Origin: a virus
Reading direction: 5' to 3' (one strand)
Virus record (IMG/VR): IMGVR_UViG_3300032215_000682
Location: 1-64,000 of that record
DNA length: 64,000 bases
Shown one piece after another: positions 1 to 8,372 of the stretch (its first letter is position 1; each line of letters starts with the position of its first letter). The notes beneath the pieces are model-generated. The model was not told the origin of the DNA. It ran no database searches and was given only the letters and a program-made list of their open reading frames with translations. Position numbers and translations under genes: made by a program.

Positions 1-42
1 ATATTAAAAGAAAATAATAAAGATAAGATAGAATGGATATAG
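1..42 (+). CDS. 3' end of an upstream gene (partial)
   Basis: Frame 1 is open from the window edge to a TAG at 40-42 and reads ILKENNKDKIEWI. The other two forward frames stop within the first 17 bases. It would overlap the next start (ATG at 33) by 10 nt, an overlap style seen repeatedly on this strand. Too little is visible to suggest a function, and it could be chance. Confidence 0.35.
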   Translation: MLKENNKDKIEWI

Positions 43-620
43 AAATAAAACATGATGATGAGAATAAATTTAAGAATTATTTTTATGACAGTACAAAAGC
101 AAGACTTGATGCAATAATGTGTCCATATGATTTAAAAATAAAAGTTTATCATTATAAAGCTGTATATTTTCCAGAGTATTATGGGGGATGGTTTTGGGTG
201 TATGATGAAAATAGATTTATGGGAAAATTCACTATACAAGTGTTTCCTCATTGTTGTGGTGTTGCTACAATAACAGCAGATTATGGAGAATTTTCATTTA
301 GAAATAATGAAAAAGAAAATGATTTTATAATGTTAATGGCTTGTTTGTTAGCAAAAGACTATCCAAATGTTATTGCTATTGATAAATGGGATGAAGCTAA
401 TTATAAATCATATATAAAATATGGATGGAAAGCAAGTGAAATATTTCTAGGAAAAAATGATAGTAAGCTTGTATATTTATCAAAAAATATAACAGATTGG
501 GATGTATTAAAAGATATAAATGATTTATTTAATGAAGAGAATAAGGATATTAAGCAGGCATCCAAGCCATTCACCACTAAGAAATCTTCTACCAAAAGTG
601 GAGAAGTCTTGTGCAGTTAG
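33..620 (+). CDS. GNAT-like protein of the amidoligase cluster
   Basis: Protein of 195 aa. The middle part (about residues 60-155) has the feel of an acetyltransferase fold: strands around KFTIQVFPHCCGVATI, a long helix FIMLMACLLAKDYP, and a late N-x-x-x-Y-x-K-x-GW stretch (NYKSYIKYGWKAS) like the C-terminal part of GNAT domains. GNAT-fold proteins are known members of amidoligase gene clusters, where some are thought to act as ligases rather than acetyl-CoA transferases. The ATP-grasp gene that follows starts inside this gene. The C-terminal 30 residues are Lys/Ser-rich and probably disordered. The family assignment is inferred from pattern and context, without a database match. Confidence 0.55.
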   Translation: MDIEIKHDDENKFKNYFYDSTKARLDAIMCPYDLKIKVYHYKAVYFPEYYGGWFWVYDENRFMGKFTIQVFPHCCGVATITADYGEFSFRNNEKENDFIMLMACLLAKDYPNVIAIDKWDEANYKSYIKYGWKASEIFLGKNDSKLVYLSKNITDWDVLKDINDLFNEENKDIKQASKPFTTKKSSTKSGEVLCS

Positions 621-1317
621 GTTTGGCAGTGTAACAGAGGCTGTATGTGACATAGAAATAAATAGTGTTGAAAGTATTAAAAATAGTGCTTCTAAACTTA
701 GAATGAAGAAATGTTTTACAGAAGCAAATGTTAAAACAGCAGAATGGTGTACATGTTCTAATTTAGAAGATTTAGTTAATAAAGTAATGGATGTTACTAG
801 AAGTTGGAAATATAAACTTGTATGTAAAAGTTTATATGGCTCTAGAAATAGGGGTAATACACTAATAAATAATGAAGATGATTTAGTAATATGGAGTAAT
901 GGTAAAAATTTAGAAAATTATATTTTTGAAAAATATTATAACTATTCAAGAGAATATAGACTCCATATTACAAAAAGTGGATGTTTTTATAGTTGTAGAA
1001 AACTTCTAAAAGAAGATACACCAGATAATCAGAGATGGTTTAAAAATAGTTTGAACTGTGTTTGGATTTTAGAAACTAATGAATTATTTAATAAACCAGA
1101 TAATTGGGAAGAAATAGTTAATGAATGTATTAAAGCATTAAAAGCTATTAAATTAGATGTGGGAGCTTGTGATGTCAGAGTAGCTAAAAATACAAATGAT
1201 TTTAAAATCATAGAAATAAACTCAGCAGCAAGTTTTGGTGATATAACATTATCTAAATATTTAGAACAAATTCCTAAAATTATAGAACAGAAAATAGTAG
1301 AAAAGAATGGGGCATAA
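520..1317 (+). CDS. RimK-like ATP-grasp ligase
   Basis: Protein of about 265 aa. ATP-grasp enzymes join a carboxylate, activated as acyl phosphate, to an amine. Visible signs are a nucleotide-binding Lys in LVCKSLYGSRNRGN (about residues 105-118), SREYRLHI (about 148-155), and the metal-binding end DVRVAKNTNDFKIIEINSAAS, in which E-I-N is the typical Mg-binding pair. The opening ILSRHPSHS resembles other phage ATP-grasp proteins and supports a start at 520 or, equally well, the in-frame ATG at 532. Either start lies inside the upstream gene and gives an unusually long overlap of 89-101 nt in another frame. It ends 11 nt past the start of the next gene. It likely acts with the amidotransferase and amidoligase genes downstream. 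Confidence 0.75.
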   Translation: MIYLMKRIRILSRHPSHSPLRNLLPKVEKSCAVRFGSVTEAVCDIEINSVESIKNSASKLRMKKCFTEANVKTAEWCTCSNLEDLVNKVMDVTRSWKYKLVCKSLYGSRNRGNTLINNEDDLVIWSNGKNLENYIFEKYYNYSREYRLHITKSGCFYSCRKLLKEDTPDNQRWFKNSLNCVWILETNELFNKPDNWEEIVNECIKALKAIKLDVGACDVRVAKNTNDFKIIEINSAASFGDITLSKYLEQIPKIIEQKIVEKNGA

Positions 1318-2026
1318 TGTAAATGTTGATGTATTTAATGATAATGATGAAGTAATAGAAGAAGTAAAAAGATATGCTTGTGATGGAAATATTCAACCTA
1401 AACGTGTTACAAATGGTGTAAAGTGGAATAGATATATAGAAACTAATTGTATATATTCTATAGAAGAAATTCAAAAATGGTGTGATTTTATGTGTGAGTG
1501 TGGGTGGAAATGTGAATTCTCTTCTGAACTTATTACTATCACTATTGATAAATTAGAATTTATAGATGGTAAATATAAAACAGTAGAAAAAGAAATAGAA
1601 TGTTATACAATCACAACATATAAAAAAGACTATATTGATGATGTGCATATGATGATAGCACATACAGCTATTAGAATGATATATTATGATTGGAATGATA
1701 ATCCTTATGAAGATGTTGTAAAAGCTGTATTTGAAATATCTTTAGATATTGATCCTTTAGAAAAATTAATATTAGCACATTATAAAGTGGGAAAATTAGA
1801 AGGAAGTCATGGACTTTTTTGTGTTAAAAATAATTCTAATTATGTTTATGATTTTAAAAATACACATGTAATAAAATTACAGAATTCTAAAAGTTTAGAT
1901 ATAAAAACAAAAGTAAATGAAACATTTGAAATAATAAATGAAGGTGTTAATATAGATGAATTAATATCATTGATGCAAAGTGAGAAATATGAAAAAGCTT
2001 ATAAATTAATTAAAAATGAAAAATAA
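1307..2026 (+). CDS. conserved-looking unknown protein in amidoligase cluster
   Basis: Protein of 239 aa that I do not recognise. The first 80 residues contain a cysteine-rich stretch (WCDFMCECGWKCEF, about residues 62-75) that could bind metal. The rest alternates strands and helices and ends in a charged helical tail. It overlaps the ATP-grasp gene by 11 nt, and its last base is the first base of the following start codon (TAATG), so it is translationally linked to both neighbours. Its place between the ATP-grasp and the class I amidotransferase suggests a role in the same modification pathway, possibly as substrate or scaffold. That is inference only. Confidence 0.7.
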   Translation: MGHNVNVDVFNDNDEVIEEVKRYACDGNIQPKRVTNGVKWNRYIETNCIYSIEEIQKWCDFMCECGWKCEFSSELITITIDKLEFIDGKYKTVEKEIECYTITTYKKDYIDDVHMMIAHTAIRMIYYDWNDNPYEDVVKAVFEISLDIDPLEKLILAHYKVGKLEGSHGLFCVKNNSNYVYDFKNTHVIKLQNSKSLDIKTKVNETFEIINEGVNIDELISLMQSEKYEKAYKLIKNEK

Positions 2027-2664
2027 TGAATAAAAAAGTATATGTAGTAGGAAATCAAACAGGATATGCTAATTGGCTATTAGAAATGGGAATGAAACTT
2101 GTAGTAGATCCTTATATAGCTGATATAGCAATGTTTACAGGAGGTGCAGATGTTGATGCTTCTTGGTATGGAGAAAAGAATGGTAGTAGAAACTATCCTG
2201 ATTATCAAAGAGATGTATTTGAAATCAAATATTATAAATTGTTCTTAGAATTAGGAATTCCCATGATAGGAATATGTAGAGGAGGTCAATTATTCACTAT
2301 AATGAATGGTGGAAAACTTGTTCAACATTCTTCACATCCTTATGCCCATATTATAAAAACAAAAGATGGAGAAGTATATGAAATAAATAGTATGCATCAT
2401 CAACAATTTCTTCTTACAATGCCTGAAGAAGATTATGAGCTTATAGCATGGAGTGATAATATTTCTAGAATGCATTTAGGAGAAAATGATATAGACTATT
2501 GTTTTAATGAAGATTATAAAGAACCAGAAGTTGTATTTTTTCCAAAAACACAATGTCTAGCAATTCAATGTCATCCTGAATGTATTGAGAATAATAGAAC
2601 AATGGAATGGTTTAAAGAATTAGTAAATGTATATTTATTAAAAGAAGAAAATGTTGAAGCATGA
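2026..2664 (+). CDS. class I glutamine amidotransferase-like protein (peptidase C26 type)
   Basis: Protein of 212 aa with the class I amidotransferase triad: nucleophile Cys84 in GICRGGQLF, and His183 and Glu185 in CHPE near the C-terminus. The oxyanion part FTGGADVD (about residues 38-45) and the MHHQQF motif match the gamma-glutamyl hydrolase / PuuD (peptidase C26) branch. Such enzymes hydrolyse gamma-glutamyl or other amide bonds, or release ammonia from glutamine. In amidoligase clusters a C26-type enzyme is thought to trim or remove the amide-linked group. Start and stop overlap the neighbouring genes by 1-4 nt (an ATGA junction at the 3' end). All active-site residues are present, so it should be active. 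Confidence 0.85.
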   Translation: MNKKVYVVGNQTGYANWLLEMGMKLVVDPYIADIAMFTGGADVDASWYGEKNGSRNYPDYQRDVFEIKYYKLFLELGIPMIGICRGGQLFTIMNGGKLVQHSSHPYAHIIKTKDGEVYEINSMHHQQFLLTMPEEDYELIAWSDNISRMHLGENDIDYCFNEDYKEPEVVFFPKTQCLAIQCHPECIENNRTMEWFKELVNVYLLKEENVEA

Positions 2665-2864
2665 AAATAACTTTAAAAGAAAATTTAGTAGACGCAAAAA
2701 TAGGAGATGTAGTTAAAAATACAGTTGTAAATCAAATTGGTATTTTAACTAGTAATAAAACTCATATTTGGCAAGTATTTTCATTAAGTACTCTTAAATA
2801 TCAAGATTGGGTTACGTGTAATATAGAAAAATTTAATGGTACAATAACATTAGAAAATAATTAA
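2661..2864 (+). CDS. small unknown protein (67 aa)
   Basis: The start overlaps the stop of the amidotransferase gene (ATGA). The protein reads as a small beta-rich domain: MKITLKENLVDAKIGDVV, then alternating hydrophobic strands with ILTSNKTHIWQVF and WVTCNIEKFNGTITLE. No motif is recognisable. The tight coupling suggests it is made together with the amidoligase-cluster enzymes; SH3- or KOW-like small barrels have similar spacing, but that is only an impression. Confidence 0.6.
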   Translation: MKITLKENLVDAKIGDVVKNTVVNQIGILTSNKTHIWQVFSLSTLKYQDWVTCNIEKFNGTITLENN

Positions 2865-2866
2865 AA

Positions 2867-2980
2867 ATGAAAGTATTTAAATTAAATTATTTCAACTTTT
2901 GTCCTCAATGTGGGAGTACAAACATAGAATTAACACCCTATCAATTTAGCATTTGTAATGATTGCTATTATCAAGATTAA
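2867..2980 (+). CDS. zinc-ribbon mini-protein (37 aa)
   Basis: A short gene 2 nt after the previous stop, ATG at 2867 and TAA at 2978-2980. It encodes MKVFKLNYFNFCPQCGSTN followed 15 residues later by CNDC. The two CxxC knuckles (CPQC and CNDC) are the standard four-cysteine zinc ribbon. Peptides like this often serve as adaptors or carriers; amino-carrier proteins of amide-ligation pathways also contain zinc ribbons, but nothing here proves that role. The codon style matches its neighbours. Confidence 0.6.
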   Translation: MKVFKLNYFNFCPQCGSTNIELTPYQFSICNDCYYQD

Positions 2981-3005
2981 AAAACAAAATAAAAACAAAT
3001 AATAA

Positions 3006-4679
3006 ATGTGTGGAATTTGGGGATATAATGGAGACAGCCCTCCTAATGAAAATGCTTTGAAAATACTAGCTATGTATAATCTCAATAGAGGAGATGATGG
3101 CGTAGGAGTATTTTGGGATGGAAAAATAATAAAAGGTGTAGGAACAGAAGCTAATATTTTTAGATTTTTAGAAAAACATGCTTTACTTCCTATTGAAAAA
3201 TTATTCACTGTTATAGGACATAATAGAAAATCTACAGCAGGTGCAAACACTATAGCAAATTGCCATCCTTTTAGTTATTTTACTAAGAAACAAAATCAAA
3301 AAGAAGAAATTCCATTTGCTGTAGGTGCTCATAATGGCACTATTAAAAATAGAGAAGAACTTATTAAGAAATACAAGGTACAAAGCCAAAATGTTGATTC
3401 TGAAGAAATTCTTAATATTATTATCAATTCTTATTTTGATGAGAAAAATATAGATGTTCTTAATGATTATGAAGGATTTGGATGCTTTGTATGGACATTT
3501 CCTAAAGAAAATAAGCTTTTTATATTTAGAGGAAAAAGTGGACAAGGTGAAGATGTATCTGGTGAAAGACCAATGTTCTATTGGAAAAAACAAGGAGAAA
3601 ACAAAATCTACATTTCTTCAATGAAAGATTCTTTGCTTTCTATATGTAATGATGAAGGTAAAGAAATAAAAGAATTTGAAGCTAATAAAATTCATATTAT
3701 TGAAAATGGTGTATTAAGCACATTTAAAAGAACATTTGATAGAACAGCTAGAAATTTTGTAGAGCCTTATACACAAACATACACATATACAAGTAATGTA
3801 AAAAATGTTGATGCTAAAGATGTATTTATAAACTTTCCTTCAAAAGTAATAGCTAAATTTAATAAGAAAAATCCAAAAAGAGACTCTAACGGTAATGTAA
3901 TGCTTGCAACAGAACCTTTTATTGATATTAGAGAGCTAATGAAAATTAGAAAAGATAAAACTCTTGGAGGTAAAATACATTTTTGTGCAGGTAGATGGTG
4001 GAAAAATGGTCATGTTATTGGTAATAGACTTAAAGAAGGCGATTCTTTAATTCTTGATGACAATGGATATTTTGCTTCTTCTAATAGTCATGATAAAAAA
4101 ACAGCTAAAGAATATTTCTTTTGGGGAGGATGGATGTGTAAAAGTAAAGAATCTATGGAAGAAATGATTGAAATTTATAAAAAAGGAGAACATATGGAAA
4201 ATATAAATTCCATGAATTGTTTTAATGTTTATAAGTGTAAAAAATTCTTTCTTGGGCTTGTATTTGATGATAATAGACTTGGTGGATATAATGCTCTTAG
4301 TAAAATGGAAGACATTCAAGGGTATTCCTATATAACAGGAAATTACACACCTCCATTTAATCAAGGTAAAACATATACTTTTAATAGTGGACATTTTAAG
4401 AAAGTATTAATAGACATTCCTATAGAAGAAAATGACACAGAAGAGACTTTTGATGATGAAGAGCCAGATACAACAGGTGAAATATTGTTTGAAGCTGTAG
4501 AAACTCTACAAAATCTCACTAAAGATTTAGAAAGTGCTAATGTAACAAATAATAAGAAAAAAGTACAAGTGTTAAAATGGCTTGGAGAAGCCTATATATT
4601 TATTAAAGAACATTTTGATGCTTATACAAAAGAATTAAAAGAAGAAGTGCCATTTAAAAATTATAATGAAATTTATTAA
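3006..4679 (+). CDS. class II (Ntn) glutamine amidotransferase with C-terminal extension
   Basis: Protein of 557 aa. The N-terminus is MCGIWGYNG, so Cys2 becomes the catalytic N-terminal nucleophile after Met removal, as in GlmS, PurF and AsnB. Further class II signs are LNRGDDGVGVFWDG (about residues 27-40), GHNRKSTAGANTIANCHPF (about 79-97), AHNGTIKNREEL and VDSEEIL, which form the glutamine pocket. The domain covers about residues 1-230 and releases ammonia from glutamine. The remaining 300 residues show no known synthase domain; they include an aromatic, lysine-rich middle and an acidic C-terminal region. It lies 2 nt before the amidoligase gene, so ammonia or an amide transfer step shared with that enzyme is likely by inference. 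Confidence 0.85.
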   Translation: MCGIWGYNGDSPPNENALKILAMYNLNRGDDGVGVFWDGKIIKGVGTEANIFRFLEKHALLPIEKLFTVIGHNRKSTAGANTIANCHPFSYFTKKQNQKEEIPFAVGAHNGTIKNREELIKKYKVQSQNVDSEEILNIIINSYFDEKNIDVLNDYEGFGCFVWTFPKENKLFIFRGKSGQGEDVSGERPMFYWKKQGENKIYISSMKDSLLSICNDEGKEIKEFEANKIHIIENGVLSTFKRTFDRTARNFVEPYTQTYTYTSNVKNVDAKDVFINFPSKVIAKFNKKNPKRDSNGNVMLATEPFIDIRELMKIRKDKTLGGKIHFCAGRWWKNGHVIGNRLKEGDSLILDDNGYFASSNSHDKKTAKEYFFWGGWMCKSKESMEEMIEIYKKGEHMENINSMNCFNVYKCKKFFLGLVFDDNRLGGYNALSKMEDIQGYSYITGNYTPPFNQGKTYTFNSGHFKKVLIDIPIEENDTEETFDDEEPDTTGEILFEAVETLQNLTKDLESANVTNNKKKVQVLKWLGEAYIFIKEHFDAYTKELKEEVPFKNYNEIY

Positions 4680-4681
4680 AA

Positions 4682-6268
4682 ATGATAGAAATAATAGGAA
4701 AATTGGAAATGGTGAAGACAATTACAGGAGCAATTGTTAAAAGAAATAATTGTATTCAAGATAAAATGACAGGAAAATATTATGAAAAAAATGTTTCTTG
4801 TTTTCAAGTGAAAGTTGGTGATGGAAGAATGAAGTGGAATAGAATTGATAATGGAAGAATTGGCTATTATTATAATGCTCAAAAATGGTGTTTAATTTCT
4901 CAACTTGAGAATTCAAGGCTTTTAAAAGGTTTTTATTCTACAGATAATACAATGGGATGGTTTGATGATTCTCCAGAAGTGGTGTATTTAAAAGATGGTT
5001 TGAAGTCTTATAGCAGCATTCCATGTGTTAATAAAGAAATAGCTTTAAAATTAGGTTATTTAGAGAGCTTATGGGACAATTATTATTATAATGGAAGAAC
5101 TCTCAGTGTAGCTGATAAAATGGCCTTAAAAGAGCCTAGAATTGTAAAATATAAGAATTTAGAATTTAATTACAATGCTGCTGATAATAATTCTGCTTTT
5201 ATTAAAATAAAACAAGAATATGCTAAGAATGAATTAAAAATAGAAGGAAGAACACATGATGTTTCTAAATTGTTATTTGGAAAAAGTTTTGGCATAGAAG
5301 TCGAGAGTAGAAATGGAAGCATTCCTGAACACCTTTTAGGCCCTCTAGGACTTGTTCCATTAAAAGATGGCTCATTAAGACTTGCTAATGGAGAAGAACC
5401 TTATGAATATGCTACAGTGCCTTTTTATGGAGCTAAAGGACTACAATCTATTAAAGGAATTTGTGAAGAATTAAACAAAAGATGTTTATTTGATGATGGA
5501 TGTTCTTTACATATTCATTTAGGAAATGTAAAATATGATAAGCTTTCTATTATAGCTTATTACATGCTTATACAAGCTATTCAAGAAGAACTTTATTCCA
5601 TATTTCCAATGTATAAAAGAAGTGAGATGAAATATTTGAATAAGCAAAAAGACTACAATGCTCCTCTTCCTAATATAGGTTTGCTTACTAATACTTTGTA
5701 TAAAAAGAAATATACATCTGCTATTGAATTTAATTTAGATGTTGAAAAATATTTTTCAAAGATAATTGAATTTCTTACTGATAATAAATATTCTCAATGG
5801 GATAGTTGGGAAACTAATATGACTAGCCACCCTCTTGGAGATACCAAATGGAATATCATGAGTAGGTATAAAATTTTTAATGTAAATGGTTTAATATTTT
5901 CTAATACTCGTACTATTGAGGCAAGAATTCATCCTGGCACATTTAATTATACCAAAATAACAAATTGGCTTTTTATTTGTATAGCTATTATAACATATGC
6001 TGAGAAAAATCAAAAAGATATTATTTCAAGAAAAGTAAAACCAACATTAGAAGATATTCTTAATGGATTTAAAAATGCTTTTGGAGAATATCAATTTGAA
6101 GATGTTACAGGAAGTGAAATAGCTAAATATTTAATTGATTATGTTAATTTTAGAAAAGATGCTATTAAATATGCTAATGATGGAGGTGATGTTCATGCTA
6201 GAAATATAGAATTTGAAGCTGACAAAAATTTTAAATTTAATAATGGTGTTTTAAATACAATTTATTAA
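4682..6268 (+). CDS. amidoligase (COOH-NH2 ligase, glutamine-synthetase fold)
   Basis: Protein of 528 aa. The catalytic part, about residues 200-440, has the amidoligase series: FGIEVESRNG (about 202-211) with metal-binding acidic residues, KDGSLR with EYATVPF, the CSLHIHLGN motif (about 275-283), and TIEARIHPGTFN (about 411-422). The His and Glu/Arg residues are the expected metal and ATP ligands. The family forms amide bonds between carboxyl and amino groups and is related to glutamine synthetase and glutamate-cysteine ligase. The 200-residue N-terminal region is separate and unrecognised; it may bind the acceptor protein. It lies 2 nt after the class II amidotransferase. This is the key enzyme of the cluster; substrate unknown. 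Confidence 0.82.
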   Translation: MIEIIGKLEMVKTITGAIVKRNNCIQDKMTGKYYEKNVSCFQVKVGDGRMKWNRIDNGRIGYYYNAQKWCLISQLENSRLLKGFYSTDNTMGWFDDSPEVVYLKDGLKSYSSIPCVNKEIALKLGYLESLWDNYYYNGRTLSVADKMALKEPRIVKYKNLEFNYNAADNNSAFIKIKQEYAKNELKIEGRTHDVSKLLFGKSFGIEVESRNGSIPEHLLGPLGLVPLKDGSLRLANGEEPYEYATVPFYGAKGLQSIKGICEELNKRCLFDDGCSLHIHLGNVKYDKLSIIAYYMLIQAIQEELYSIFPMYKRSEMKYLNKQKDYNAPLPNIGLLTNTLYKKKYTSAIEFNLDVEKYFSKIIEFLTDNKYSQWDSWETNMTSHPLGDTKWNIMSRYKIFNVNGLIFSNTRTIEARIHPGTFNYTKITNWLFICIAIITYAEKNQKDIISRKVKPTLEDILNGFKNAFGEYQFEDVTGSEIAKYLIDYVNFRKDAIKYANDGGDVHARNIEFEADKNFKFNNGVLNTIY

Positions 6269-6269
6269 T

Positions 6270-6551
6270 ATGAAAAAATATTTAACATTCATTTGTAATA
6301 CTTATTATCCTTTAGGAGGTTTTAGTGATTTTTATAAATCTTTTGACACTTTAGAAGATTTTTATAATGATATTATAATACTAGGATTAAGAGAAGATGG
6401 TAGTGGTGTTATTCAAGTGAAAGAAAATTTTATTTCTACTTATGAATTAGATTGTAAATTTTATGATAGTGATTACTTTGGAAAAATTCAAATAGTAGAT
6501 AGAGATACTTTTGAAATAATAGCTATTCCTAAAAGTTGGCTAAAAGATTGA
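6270..6551 (+). CDS. small unknown protein (93 aa)
   Basis: Starts 1 nt after the amidoligase stop and so belongs to the same transcription unit. Mixed alpha/beta with many aromatic residues (TYYPLGGFSDFYKSFDTLEDFYND) and a strand-rich C-terminal half. No family recognised. It is the last gene before the TTGAA-type element that begins to appear in front of genes from 6.5 kb onward. Confidence 0.6.
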   Translation: MKKYLTFICNTYYPLGGFSDFYKSFDTLEDFYNDIIILGLREDGSGVIQVKENFISTYELDCKFYDSDYFGKIQIVDRDTFEIIAIPKSWLKD

Positions 6552-6557
6552 AAATAA
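6548..6557 (+). promoter_or_regulatory. TTGAA element, 24 nt before start
   Basis: TTGAAAATAA, overlapping the stop of the 93-aa gene; the TTG start of the HNH gene follows at 6572. The same 10-mer occurs at 6971, 12195 and 15232 at almost the same distance from a start. Confidence 0.5.
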
Positions 6558-6571
6558 CATAAAATAAAATA

Positions 6572-6994
6572 TTGTCAAAAAAGAAAATAGAAAAGGTAGA
6601 AACATTGAAGAAAAGTAGATATACTACAAATAAAACCATAAATAGTAATACTATGACTTCTTCAATGTTTTTTTCATGGCTTCGCAGTGGATTAAGGAAA
6701 TTAACAGTAAGAGGCTGGAAACCAATTAATGAGTGTAGACAAGAGGCTAAAATTCCTTATGTAGGAGATAATAAAAGAATGAAGTGGCTTTATGTATGCA
6801 ATGAATGTAAAGAAGCTTTTCCAGATAAAGAAATAAGTGTCCACCATATAAAACCTGTTGGATCATTATTATCTTTTGAAGACCTTCCACAATTTTGCAA
6901 AAATCTATTTTGTGAAAAAGAAGGATTGAAAGTACTTTGCACTTCCTGTCATACAAAAGAACATGAAAAATTGAAAATAAATAAAGAAAAATAA
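6572..6994 (+). CDS. HNH-type nuclease-like protein
   Basis: Protein of 140 aa with a TTG start, chosen because no ATG lies nearby in frame and the TTGAA element sits 24 nt upstream. The C-terminal half is an HNH domain with zinc-binding cysteines: CNECKEAF (about residues 75-82), VHHIKP (the catalytic His pair, about 91-96), then CKNLFC, CTSCH and the closing HTKEHEK. The family nicks or cuts DNA; in phages such proteins are homing endonucleases or packaging/recombination helpers. The N-terminal half is basic and may bind DNA. The last base of the stop codon is shared with the next start (TAATG). Confidence 0.75.
   Translation: MSKKKIEKVETLKKSRYTTNKTINSNTMTSSMFFSWLRSGLRKLTVRGWKPINECRQEAKIPYVGDNKRMKWLYVCNECKEAFPDKEISVHHIKPVGSLLSFEDLPQFCKNLFCEKEGLKVLCTSCHTKEHEKLKINKEK
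6971..6980 (+). promoter_or_regulatory. TTGAA element, 23 nt before start
   Basis: TTGAAAATAA inside the end of the HNH coding sequence, followed by an A-rich stretch and the ATG at 6994. Confidence 0.45.
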
Positions 6995-7422
6995 TGAAAA
7001 AACAATTTGTTAATTATAAAACAGCTTTAAAATTAAAAGAATTAGGATTTGATGAAGAATGTTTTAGTATATACAATACTGATGATAACTCTTTAATTAC
7101 ACCTATTATACATTCTGGAAAATTTGGAGAATTTGCTCAACATGATACTATTTATTATGATTGTTTTGTAAAAACTATAATAGGAGTAAAAGCACCTCTA
7201 TATCAACAAGTAGTGGATTGGTTTAGAGAAGAACATAATATTATTATTACAATAGAATATCTTTATACAGATAAAAATAATATAGATTGGTTTACTGATG
7301 GTTTAATTTATGATGAAGCTATAGAATTTGATGATGGTATTAACTATAAAGATTATTATAAAGCTTTAAATAAAGGAATAGAAACAGCAATTGAAGTTTT
7401 AGAAAAAAGAAATAAAATATGA
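6994..7422 (+). CDS. phage protein of unknown function (142 aa)
   Basis: Begins MKKQFVNYKTALKLKELGFDEECFSIY and contains APLYQQVVDWFREEHNIII followed by a late helix YKALNKGIETAIEVLEKR. This plan (short N-terminal helix naming a column-like residue pattern, a WxREKxN helix, and a C-terminal EAxxxGIxxAIxxLE helix) is common in small proteins of Bacteroidetes phages and mobile elements, none with an assigned function that I can name. It overlaps the following nuclease gene by 4 nt (ATGA). Confidence 0.65.
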   Translation: MKKQFVNYKTALKLKELGFDEECFSIYNTDDNSLITPIIHSGKFGEFAQHDTIYYDCFVKTIIGVKAPLYQQVVDWFREEHNIIITIEYLYTDKNNIDWFTDGLIYDEAIEFDDGINYKDYYKALNKGIETAIEVLEKRNKI

Positions 7423-8372
7423 ATTATTTTGAAATAAAAGCTCTTTCATTTTCTAGTTTAAGACTTCTTCAACAATCTCCCTCATTATTTTATAATATGA
7501 AGGATAAAAAACCAGCATCTGAAGCTTTAACATTGGGTACAATTGTTGACCATGTTTTGACAGAAGGAATGGAAACATTTAATGATTTATTCATATTAAT
7601 AAAAGCTAAAGAACCAACAGGACTTATGCTTAATTATGTAAATTGTTTATTAAATAATGGAGAAGATTATGAACAAGCATATACATGTAGTGGTTTTAAG
7701 CAAAATCCAGCTTCTATAAGAGAGAAATTTGAGAAAGAACACTTAGACTACTACAATGAAAAAAAAGAGCTTAAAACAGGACTATTGCTCTACACACAGG
7801 AACAATTAGACACAGCTAAAAGTATTGTTGATTCTTTAAATTCCATAGAAACAATAAGAAATTGTTTTATTGCTCTTGAAAATGAAGAAATATATAAACA
7901 ATTAGAAATATTTTGGGAATATAAAGGTGTAAAGTTAAAATCTAAACTTGATGTTTGTAAAATTAATAAGACATTAAAGAAAATAACTATTATTGATTTA
8001 AAAACAACAGGCTTTTCTGTAGATTCATTTAAAGAATCAATTGAAAAATATCAATATTGGCTGCAAATGGTAATGTATGGAATGGCTGTATATCAACATT
8101 TTAGCAAAGAAATAGAAGATATTGAAAGTTATGACATAGAATTTAAATGGGTGGTGGAGTCTACAAAATATATAGGAAGTCCTTGTATTTATAAAATGTC
8201 TCAAAAAGATGCTGATAGAGGTGTGCATGGAGGAAAGATTGGAGACAAATATTACAAAGGATTTATAGAACTCATGGATGATTATATGTGGTATGTAGAA
8301 CACAATCAATGGCAAATTCCTAGAAATGTCTATCAATCAAACTTTGAAGTTGAATTAAATGTTTTTAATTGA
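7419..8372 (+). CDS. PD-(D/E)XK exonuclease-like protein
   Basis: Protein of 317 aa resembling the exonuclease VIII / RecB-like phage nuclease group. Signs are LTLGTIVDHVLTEG (about residues 36-49) with the early acidic/His helix, IFWEYKGVKLKSKLDVCKIN carrying the D of the PD motif (about 165-184), the IIDLKTTGF motif (D-x-K, about 192-200) and a YWLQMVMYGMAVY helix (the Q-x-x-x-Y motif, about 213-225). These nucleases resect DNA ends in recombination or degrade host DNA. It ends with a TTGA overlap into the next gene. I saw no partner recombinase in the window; it may lie elsewhere in the genome. Confidence 0.75.
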   Translation: MNYFEIKALSFSSLRLLQQSPSLFYNMKDKKPASEALTLGTIVDHVLTEGMETFNDLFILIKAKEPTGLMLNYVNCLLNNGEDYEQAYTCSGFKQNPASIREKFEKEHLDYYNEKKELKTGLLLYTQEQLDTAKSIVDSLNSIETIRNCFIALENEEIYKQLEIFWEYKGVKLKSKLDVCKINKTLKKITIIDLKTTGFSVDSFKESIEKYQYWLQMVMYGMAVYQHFSKEIEDIESYDIEFKWVVESTKYIGSPCIYKMSQKDADRGVHGGKIGDKYYKGFIELMDDYMWYVEHNQWQIPRNVYQSNFEVELNVFN

